From the NCBI GenBank assembly GCA_039519185.1, contig CM076846.1:110084442-110148441 (forward strand): 64,000 nt of DNA, in the 5' to 3' direction. This stretch comes from Astragalus membranaceus (Eukaryota; Streptophyta; Magnoliopsida; Fabales; Fabaceae). Position numbers and translations under genes: made by a program. Below the pieces are notes generated by a model. It did not search any database. It saw only the letters and a program-made list of their open reading frames with translations, and was not told the DNA's origin. Shown one piece after another: positions 55,535-64,000 of this stretch (its first letter is position 1; each line of letters begins with the position of its first letter).

Positions 55535-57938
55535 CCCTTCAGATTGACTAACGCTCTGGTCGTATTCATGGATTATATGAATAGAGTATTTCATTCCTAC
55601 CTAGATCAGTTTGTGGTCGTCTTTATTGATGATATCTTGGTTTACTCAAAGTCAGTTGAGGAGCATTTCCCAGCATCTCCGCTTTGTCCTAGCAGTACTC
55701 CGAGAGAAGAAGCTTTATGCTAAACCGTCGAAATGTGACTTTTGGGTGGCCGAAGTGAAGTTCTTGGGTCATGTGATTTCCCAGGAGGGGGTTGCAGTTG
55801 ATCCTAGCAAGGTGGAAGCAGTGTTGAATTGGGAACGGCCGAGGTCAGTGACTGAGATCAGAAGCTTTCTGGGTTTAGCCGGTTACTATAGAAGATTCAT
55901 TGAAGGTTTTTCACAATTGGTACTTCCGCTTACTCGATTGACTCGCAAAGGTCAACCGTTTACTTGGGATGTCGATTGTGAAGAGTGTTTCCTTGGATTG
56001 AAAGAAAAGTTAACTTCTGCTCCGATCCTAATTCTTCCAGATCCATCATTGGGATTTCAGATTTACAGTGATGCCTCTGGGAAGGGTTTAGGATGTATTC
56101 TCATGCAGAATCAACATGTTGTGGCCTATGCATCTAGGCAATTAAAGACTCACGAACGGAATTACCCAACTCATGACCTGGAGTTGGCGGCTATTGTGTT
56201 TGCACTGAAAATTTGGAAACATTACCTTTACGGTTCTCATTTCGAAGTTTTTAGTGATCATAAGAGCTTGAAGTATCTGTTTGACCAAAAAGAGTTGAAT
56301 AAGAGACAGAGAAGGTGGACTGAATTTTTGAAGGACTACGACTTCGAATTGAAATATCACCTTGGGAAAGCCAATGTGGTAGCAGATGCTCTGAGCAGGA
56401 AGTCTATCCACACGGCAAGGTTAATGGTTCACGAGATGGCTTTGTTGCAGTCATTCAGAGACTTGAAGCTCAAGGTAGCAAGAAAGAAGGACCGCATAGT
56501 GTTGCGGCATATTCGGATAGCCAGTGTGTTAAGGGAACAAATCCGTGTAGCTCAAGACACTGATGTGAAGTTACAGTCTCAGAGAGGATCGCCAGATTTT
56601 ACTGAGGATAGTAACGGAATGATTTGCATTAATGGGAGGATTTGTGTTCCTGAGGATGATGATATCAAGAGGCAAATATTGGAAGAAGCTCATAGGAGTC
56701 AGTACTCTGTACATCCGGGATCCACCAAGATGTACCGAGACTTGAAGTTAATGTATTGGTGGCCTGGGATGAAGGCCGAGGTTGCAGAATTTGTTTCTCG
56801 GTGCTTAACTTGTCAGATGGTTAAGGCGGAACACCGGAGACCGGGCGGTCAGTTACAACCGCTAGATGTGCCAGTTTGGAAATGGGAAGATATTTCGATG
56901 GACTTCGTCATGGGTTTGCCGAGGTCACAGGCCGGTAATGATTCTATTTGGGTAGTAGTGGATCGATTGACTAAATCCGCTCACTTTATTCCCGTTCGCT
57001 CGACTTATAAAGCTTCCAAGTTAGCAGATGAATATGTGAAGAACATTATCAGACTGCATGGGGTTCCAACGAGCATCGTGTCAGACCGAGATCCCAAGTT
57101 TACTTCCAGATTCTGGAGAGCATTGAATGAAGCTTTGTGAACGAGGGTGCTAGTTAGCACTGCTTATCATCCTCAGACTGATGGTCAGACTGAGAGGACT
57201 ATTCAGACTCTTGAGGACATGCTTCGGGCTTGTGTGCTCGATAGCGGGAGAAAATGGGAGGATCATCTTCCATTAGTAGAATTCTCCTACAACAACAGTT
57301 ACCACTCCAGCATTGGAATGGCACCATTTGAAGCACTTTATGGTAGAAAGTGTAGAACTCCGTTGTGTTGGTGGGAGATTGGTGAAGATAAGTTTTTGGG
57401 ACCCGATATGGTTCGTGAGACTACTGAGAATATCAAGTTAATTCGAGAAAGGATGAAGGTTGCTCAAAGTCGGCAAAAGAGCTATGCTGACAACCGAAGG
57501 AGACCGTTGGAATTTGAGGTTGGTGATCATGTGTTCTTGAAAGTTTCTCCAACCATAGGCACCGGGAGAGCTTTGCGAGCAAAGAAGCTCAGTCCTCGAT
57601 ATGTTGGAGCATTCCAAATCATCGAGCGGATTGGGCTAGTTGCCTATCGCCTCGCATTGTCTCTGGCCCTATCAAATCTCCATGATGTGTTCCACATGTC
57701 TCAGTTGAGGAAGTATGTTGCCGATCTGCATCAACCGTTGAGTGTTGATACGATTGATCTGCGACCGGATTTGTCATTTCAACCTTATCCTAGTCATATC
57801 TTGGAGCGTGGTGTGAAGACTCTGCGTTCAAGGACCATTCCGATTGTCAAAGTAGTCTGGGATGGATTTTCAGCCGAAGAGGCTACCTGGGAACTGGAAG
57901 AAGACATGCAAACTCGATACCCATATCTCTTTCATTAA
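55535..57938 (+). pseudogene. Tekay-type pol, second part: RT end, RNase H, integrase, chromodomain-like tail
   Basis: RT resumes with PFRLTNALVVFMDYMNRVF and catalytic FIDD (55622-55633). An extra base near 55670 shifts the frame. From there follow the RT thumb (FLGLAGYYRRFIEGFS), RNase H (FQIYSDASGKGLGCILMQNQ) and the integrase zinc region (two His near 56690-56715, then CLTCQMVKAEH). The integrase core has D in SMDFVMG and D in SDRDPKFTSRFW. A TGA at 57138-57140 follows, and then, in the same frame, HPQTDGQTERTIQ with the Glu. The C-terminus IVKVVWDGFSAEEATWELEE is chromodomain-like; in chromoviruses this region guides integration to chromatin. The stop is at 57936-57938. Confidence 0.88.
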
Positions 57939-57972
57939 GGTACGTCTTGTCAATTTTGAGGACAAAATTTTT

Positions 57973-57987
57973 AAAAGTTGGGGTGAT
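57973..57987 (+). other. Polypurine tract of the Tekay-type element
   Basis: aaaagttggggtgat directly before TGTAAC, the usual form in this lineage. Confidence 0.85.
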
Positions 57988-59555
57988 TGTAACATCCCTA
58001 ATTTTTAAAGACTCGTACAATGATACCTAAGACCGAGTAATTATTTGTGGGAATAATTGGTCGCGTCTCGGGGATTCATATGTCGAGGAATTTGTCAAGA
58101 AATCCTATTCTCCATTAAAGTGTGGCCTATCCATAACTTAAATAAGGAATTGGGACTGAAGGGCAAATCTGTCTTTTCACATCCCTAATTCTTAAAAGAT
58201 AATTATGAAGATTGTAATTAATTTCGAACCGAGAGAATTGAGGAACTTCGGATCGGAACCGGATTAACCGAGAAAGTTTGGACCGAAGGGAATTTTCAGC
58301 CCCTAAACTATCATTTTATGGGCCAAGGGCAAAACGGTCTTGTCACCATCCTTTAAACCCCCCCTCAGCCCATACACACCTGGAGCCTCCATCACCCTCA
58401 CACTAACACATTGTCTCCAGCTGAAGAGAAGAAAACAGAAACTGAAAGGTAGAGAGAGAAGAATGAGGAGGCGTGAGGAAGGAGAAGAAAGGAGAGAAGG
58501 ATCTCATCCACCATTGTTGCATGTAAGCCTTCTTCACACCTTTCTCTCTAATTTTTCATTCTCTTTCCATTGGTACCACCATGTTCGACCCCCCATGAAG
58601 CTCCAAGAGAAATAATGGAGTTTTGAACCTTGATGGTGTTGCATGTCATGTTGTAGTTGTGGAAAGTGGAGTCTCAAGCTTGCATTTCAATTTGAGAGGA
58701 TTTCAGTCATCCTAGTTGCTGTTTCAGTTGCTCTAGTGGTGGAGATTGCCGTTTTGGAAATCGGTTCGAGTTCTAGCGGGGATCGTTCGTGTATTTTCGA
58801 TTCGGTGAATTCGCTTTTCGGCCCAACTCTCAGACTTCGGTGTAATGGTGAGTTCTACTCACGGATAGGGATATTTTTATGTGTCTTGAAAATATATCGG
58901 TTTTGAGTCATAAGGCATTATCCGTTTTCGAAAGATTTTGGAACCGAAAACCGTTTTTGGGAAATATCGCGTTTTTACGGTTTTTATGGAATTGTTGAAC
59001 AATTTGCGAAGTTGTGTTTATATCCTTGAAATAAAATGATTTGTATAGTATCTGGAATATTTGGGATTTTCTGAGTTTCAGGAGTGATCGATATTAGAAA
59101 TCGAATCGGGTGAAAACGGAAAGCGGAAATGAGAAATAGGTGAATTTTTGGAAACAGACACAGGTGCGCCCCCGGGCATGGACCGCGCGCCTGCTTCGGG
59201 TTAGCGAAATTGGAAATAAAACGGGACGCCCGGACCGTGCGCCCCTGGGCACGGATCGTGCGCCCCTTTCGGTTTGGATTGTGTGATTCTGGTAAATCAC
59301 GCACGGGTCGTGCGCCCCTGGGCACGGACCATGCGTGAGCTTCTGTCATCGATTCCCGATTTCTCGTTCAGGAGCTCCGTTTGATCCCGAACCTTCTCTA
59401 ATCTCTTTCTCACTCATTTAAAAAGGAATTGCCTTATTGAAAACCGTATTTTGAACTTATTCAACTCATGATTTTGAAAAAGAGTTTCAAAAGCATATTT
59501 GATTGAAAAACCGAAACCCTAGTATACGTGTGGGTACACCGTCTGATGGACTGAC

Positions 59556-59609
<54 letters not shown>

Positions 59610-60576
59610 AATTGAATATGATTATAATGCCGGAGGTCTAATTTATGAATTCCTCAAAACGGATTATAGATCGATATGGATATTGTTTATCCAATTACTA
59701 TGCGAATGATCCTTTGGTGATCAAAAGATATAAATTATCTAATGAGCTTATATGACTGATCCTTTGGTGATCCAAATGAAAAAAAAGATATAAATTATCT
59801 AACTCTCGAGACTTGATATGTATTGTCATATGTATCGCGTTGGGTGACGACCCGACAAGTAGCATACTAGGAAGGGAAGTCATGAGCCCTCACCCTAGGC
59901 CCTGTATACGTCTTAGCGTGGTCAATTCGTGGGTTACCGGGATAAGCAAGCGTTGTGCAGCCGGTTTGTGCTAAGGTTAGATAAATGGTTCCCGGGATTA
60001 GCAATCGTTGTGCATCCGGATCATGTTAAGTTAAATTCACGATTTGCCGGGATTAGCAATAGTTGTGCAGTCGGCATTTCGATTAATGAATAAGACATTG
60101 TCATGTCAGCTTTTGTTGTAACGGTTTAATAATTAAACCGAGTGTCAGTGAGGGGCACGGTAGGACTCACTGAGATAATGTTATCTTACCCAATCCATAT
60201 TTGTTGTTTTTCAGAGAAGCAGGGAAAAAGGAAGACTATTGTGCACGAGTAGTTGGCATACTCCCAGAGGTGCTGAAGACTTAGTCATATTTATCCTCTG
60301 ATCTTTTGTTGTCCTATTGGTTGTATAAACTTGTATTGGTTATGAGTTTTACAATCCGTTTTATATTTTCTGTTTGCTATTTGGACTTGGATATGGTATT
60401 TCCGTTCGGTATGGAACCGATAAACTTCTATTTTATGAAGTAATCTTATTTCCGACTATGTGTTTATTTCGGAAAAAGTTTGTATGTTCAATACTTAAAC
60501 AGGAACTTTGTCCTCTGAATTTCCGCATCTGTGCATCTTCGGTTTCTCTACACGTTAGAAATACCGGGGTGTTACA
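57988..60576 (+). repeat. Tekay-type 3' LTR
   Basis: 2589 bp and very close to 47967-50560. It keeps the full 'gtgagttctactcac' palindrome (58848), the GC-rich hairpin (59298-59337, one changed base), the TA tract (59560-59606), three ~55-bp repeats (about 59936-60077) and the TGAGAT..ATCTTA hairpin (60171-60188), in which a G-T pair replaces G-C. Confidence 0.9.
59936..60077 (+). repeat. Three-copy ~55-bp tandem repeat in the 3' LTR
   Basis: Cores near 59937, 59994 and 60048, matching those of the 5' LTR. Confidence 0.8.
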
Positions 60577-60581
60577 AGCCG

Positions 60582-61671
60582 TACCTCAAAGGATGGTGAT
60601 GATGATGATAGGTATTGTTGTTGTTGTTGTTGTTGTAATCGTCGTTCTCGTTGTCGTCGTGCGATATGGCGTCTGATTAGGTCCATTGTGTGTCCATCTT
60701 GTTGTTGTTGTGGTCGTCTTCGTCGTCGTTGTTGTTGTTGTTGTTAGTAGGGTATTATCGGGAAAGGTATCTCGTTCGAGCAAGGTATCTCGGTCCTCAT
60801 AGTCCTCTCTTGGGTGTTCTTCAGGGCATTATCGGGCAAGGTATCCTGTTCGAGTGTCTCGGTCCTATTGTTCTTGTAGGGCATTAACGGGCAAGGTATC
60901 CCGGTCCTCATAGTCCTCTTCCTGCTGTTCTTCGTAGGGCGTTATCGGGCAAGGTATCCCAGTGTTATTGATGTTGTTCCTTGTAGGGTGTTATCGGGCA
61001 AGGTATCCCGTTCAGACAAGGTATCCTGGTCCTATAGTTGTTGTTGTTGTTGCTGCTGCTTGCAGTCCTAGGACCGTACGTGAGGTCGCGACACTAGGAT
61101 TAGCTGAAGATTAATTAAGGATGGTGTGTGCATGTGTGTTATGAAAGTTGTATCTACTATTATTGATTGTTCCCTTGTTTTGTGGTAGTCTAGCTGTTAT
61201 AGTTTCGGTCTTATATTCCTTATATGATTTGGACGCTCTTTCTCACCCGTGCACCATTTTTTTATTGAGTTCCAGGTGTCGTTGATGTGAGCTTCTACGA
61301 TTGTGCAGCGGTGGAGATGTGATCACTACGGATCACCCAGTAACTTACGAAATGATACTACATGTTGATGTTACTTTCTTTTTATTTAATTGATTAGCGG
61401 TTTATTGCTCTGATCATGTGACATCGGGATTGGGGTTGTATTTTCAATATTATATTTCAGGTCATTCTAGTTACTGTATTAAAAGAAATGTTTTATCGCC
61501 TTAGGCGTTAATGTTCTTATAAATAATGTTTATATGATTTAAGGAGCTGATGACATCTTTTACTCGCGAAAACTATTTAATTAAATGAATTGTTGATTTT
61601 ATTTGAAAAACAAATTTACTCATTTTTCGTATTTTTCTCTTATTATTACTTTCGTGGTAAAGGGTGTCACA
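60582..61671 (+). repeat. Outer LTR, right piece
   Basis: It continues 46263-47966 behind the Tekay-type element, with 'tacctcaaaggatgg' joining the earlier array. It ends GGGTGTCACA at 61671. Confidence 0.75.
60600..61050 (+). repeat. Trinucleotide tracts and tandem repeats in the outer LTR
   Basis: GTT/GTC-type triplet tracts (about 60608-60660, 60700-60750 and 61037-61060) surround four or five copies of a ~60-bp unit. The unit contains 'gggcattatcgggcaaggta' followed by 'tcc', and 'cggtcctcatagtcctctt'. Confidence 0.75.
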
Positions 61672-62894
61672 TTTAGTGGTATCAGAGCAGTTCGGTCCTA
61701 ACCGGACTGTTTGTGTGGTTTATTGTGCATTCTGATGTGTGAAAACTTTGAGTAGAGTTGCATGCATTGCTTATTTTATTCTTGATAGTCGGGAAGTTGA
61801 CCAAATTAATTGGTTAAGTCATCTAGGGAATTAGATGAGCGATAGGTATTCCTTAGAGGAGTCATCAATGTTATAGCATATAGAAAGAAGTTCGAATCCA
61901 AGTGAGAACCCAAACGTCTCTTTTTCTTTGGAGAGAATTTTTCATAGAACTTGGTCTATTCTTTAGGTCGTCCGTTGTGTGCCTATTATGTCTTCTCTGT
62001 GTGAACTCTGTATTCTTGTGAATTGTTTCTAAATCCCATGTTATCTTGTTTGTGACTGTGAACTCTAAGTGTGTTGAATCTCCAAGTTTTTTATGATTTA
62101 ATTATGATACAAATTTTTTTTCAAGAATGGCGTTACGTGGCTTTGTGATTTAAAAATAATATGTACTCAGATTGCTTATGAATTTCTATTTAACTAACTT
62201 TAATGTTGGATGCTCAAATATGTATTAAGTTTATTTTGATTAACTAATACCAAGTCTGTTATAAAGTTTATTTTGAAGTTTCAAGGCTTAGTGTCTTGTC
62301 GATTGGTCTTTCTAGTTATTTTAATGTACTAATTCCCTATTAACTTTTTGCAATATTTTTGACCACTACAAGTAATAATCATTTTTAAATGCTATAACTA
62401 CCGCTTTCTCTTATCCTATAATTGTATTCGCGGGTAATGATTTGTTTAATTGTAGACTACTTTTTCGAAACTAGTAGACTATATTTTTATGTTATTATTT
62501 GTGTTAACTTGGTTTATCTTGTTATTCTGTTTGCTTAATTGTTTTCTGTGTATACCGTGTTGTGAACTCCCTTAACTATCATATAATATGTAGTATGAAT
62601 GACTTGATTAGTCGTGTGAAGTTTCAATCTGAGTTGATTAAGTATAGCTGGTGCATTACATTATTTATTAGTTTCTAATAAAAGTTTAATGATGTTACCG
62701 TAATTTTTTCCAAACATTGACTTTGTGTGAAAACTTGTTAAATTAGACCGTGTAGAAGGTTTGTGTCGTGTTTTAATTATATTTGATTAGGTGAAGAAAA
62801 AAAGCAATATGGTCTTGTTAGTATTATATGTTCCTTTTCTTTTCCATGGAACTTAGTAGAATAATATGGTAGTCACTAAATTAGAAGTGTATAT
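61672..62894 (+). other. Internal 5' part of the outer retrotransposon
   Basis: TGGTATCAGAGC at 61677-61688 is an initiator-Met primer site five bases behind the LTR, so the outer LTR is a 5' LTR and its element runs to the right. The following 1.2 kb is AT-rich leader without a recognisable gene. It is then cut by another LTR at 62895, so gag is not visible. Confidence 0.7.
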
Positions 62895-64000
62895 TGTAAC
62901 ACCCCGATAAATTCTAACATGTAGAATCACCGAAATGCACTAAATGGCATACATCAGAGTAACTTCCTGTTATTGAAATATTGAACACAACTAAAACTCT
63001 GGATAATACATATCAAATGGTTCTCTGAACCTCATAAACTTCCTGAAAATGCTTAAGTTTCAAAACTTAAGACTTGTACATAATTCTGGTGTTCAATACT
63101 CAAAACTTAAAGTAGCGGAAACGATTTACAACTGATACATGATCGTTATACAATCGATAACATAGAAACAATAAATGGGACAAAGGTCTAAAACATGAAA
63201 CTCGGTCTTCAATGACTCAAAGAGTCGCACCGGCTAACCGTGCTTCGTCGCCTCTGCTTTCCCCTGTTTCTCTGTAAAAACCACAATTATGAAGGGTGAG
63301 ATAAACATTATCTCAATGAGTCCTATCGAGACCCCTGACCAACTCTAACGGTTCATTAAACTTGAATCTGAACTCATGGCCCTAATAAGCGACCACGTGA
63401 ATACATGATGTTTTCTCGTAACTTGTAGCCCTAATAAGCGACTACTCGTTACATTTCTGATTTTTCCTGATGTAGCCCTAATAAGCGACTACGGATCATA
63501 TCTTAACATGAACTTAGCACAACACTTCGAAGTCCGCCTTAGCTAAGGTCAGGACGTCTCAGTGAACCCATCCCCACTAATCCAAGTGAGCAACATGAGA
63601 GCCTAGGTTCTGGTGCTCATGACTTCCCCTCCCCTAGTATGCTAATAACTGGAGGATCGTCACCCTCGATATACACAAGGTATACCATCTACCTTTCCGT
63701 GAGGGAAAGTAACTTGAATTGTTTTTACATGAATTGAGAGTTTTTATGTCTTTATAGACTTACAATCAATTAGCTTACATGACATGATGAACTTGAAGTT
63801 CGTTATCTTAACATGATTGGACTCAAGGTCCGTTAACATTTCTTGACTTATGTTCTCTCGCGTTCTCTAAGTACTGTTTTCTGTTACGTTCATAACACAC
63901 GAGTTTTCCATCAAACATGTTCAATTCCATGATATCAGTATCTTTACATTGTTGGAGAACCATGAGGAATGAATTAGAAGAGGATTGGAATCATTTGGAA
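62895..64000 (-). mobile_element. Minus-strand chromovirus LTR, runs off the window
   Basis: It begins TGTAACACCCCG, the reverse complement of an LTR 3' end. Read on the minus strand it matches the 3' part of the solo LTR at 26457-28576: 'actctgatgtatgccattt', 'aacaggaagttactctg', and the TGAGATA..TATCTCA hairpin at 63297-63315. The other end lies beyond the window, so it may be a solo LTR or a whole element. Confidence 0.8.
63376..63495 (-). repeat. Three-copy ~50-bp tandem repeat in the minus-strand LTR
   Basis: The core 'tagccctaataagcgactac' recurs near 63379, 63426 and 63474. It sits where the other chromovirus LTRs carry their 'ccgggattagcaa' repeats, but with a different sequence. Confidence 0.75.

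Larger units (their letters stand above)
47967..60576 (+). mobile_element. Complete Tekay-type chromovirus (Ty3/gypsy), carrying a nested solo LTR
   Basis: LTRs 47967-50560 (2594 bp) and 57988-60576 (2589 bp), target duplication AGCCG on both sides (47962-47966 and 60577-60581), an initiator-Met primer site and a polypurine tract. Gag-pol runs in the plus direction with a chromodomain-like end after integrase, which places it in the chromoviruses; the primer site and gag type suit Tekay. The LTRs look nearly identical, so the insertion is young. Yet gag-pol has several inactivating changes, and RT is split by a solo LTR. Confidence 0.9.

Noticed and set aside
58340..58906. Plus-strand frames repeated at 48319-48885
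   Set aside because: They fall in the two copies of the Tekay-type LTR and have no domain resemblance.
60586..60887. Val- or Thr-rich frames on both strands
   Set aside because: They are translated from GTT/GTC trinucleotide tracts in the outer LTR.

Overview
This is a repeat-dominated window of a plant nuclear genome. The Ty3/gypsy Tat and chromovirus (Tekay-type) elements, the Ty1/copia element, the F-box remnant and the Mutator-like MITEs together suggest a legume, perhaps of the clover/medick/pea/vetch group. The species cannot be fixed from sequence alone. The only gene that looks intact and host-encoded is a single-exon DUF1645-type gene on the minus strand (44202-44936). Nearly everything else is mobile DNA, much of it nested.

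Left part (713-12709): a Tat/Ogre-like LTR retrotransposon without coding capacity. Its left LTR is cut at 713 and its right LTR is complete (3655 bp). The two copies look almost identical, so the insertion is young. Its RNA contains several conserved hairpins, and a five-unit 29-bp tandem array lies before the polypurine tract. It is followed by a CACTA terminal scrap, an old satellite-like array of about 130-137 bp units (13432-15035), a perfect 29-bp foldback, a tRNA-derived SINE with a 13-bp target duplication, and a tandemly duplicated, broken F-box gene.

Middle (18182-41503): a 5'-truncated copia element, an old chromovirus-like LTR, two MITEs, and a complete 16.4-kb Tat element (24605-40999, TSD GTGAG) sitting inside a third MITE. 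The Tat element carries decayed gag, protease, RT/RNase H, a second RNase H and integrase. On the opposite strand, convergent with pol, it carries a multi-exon gene with a plant mobile domain (PMD) and a coiled-coil tail. That gene has four 75-82-nt introns with consistent phase and its own TATA box. A chromovirus solo LTR sits in gag, and another foreign segment sits in the antisense gene.

Right part (41640-64000): a tandem duplication holding the intact DUF1645 gene and its pseudogene twin, then a three-level tower. An outer LTR (46263-61671) was entered by a complete Tekay-type element (47967-60576, TSD AGCCG), whose reverse transcriptase was entered by a related solo LTR (52708-55529, TSD TGATG). 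The internal leader of the outer element and a minus-strand LTR run to the window end.

Most interesting: the spliced antisense PMD gene inside the Tat element; short hairpins with compensatory base changes in the chromovirus LTRs and in the non-coding element; and a variable tandem-repeat slot shared by the related LTRs. All comparisons were made by eye.
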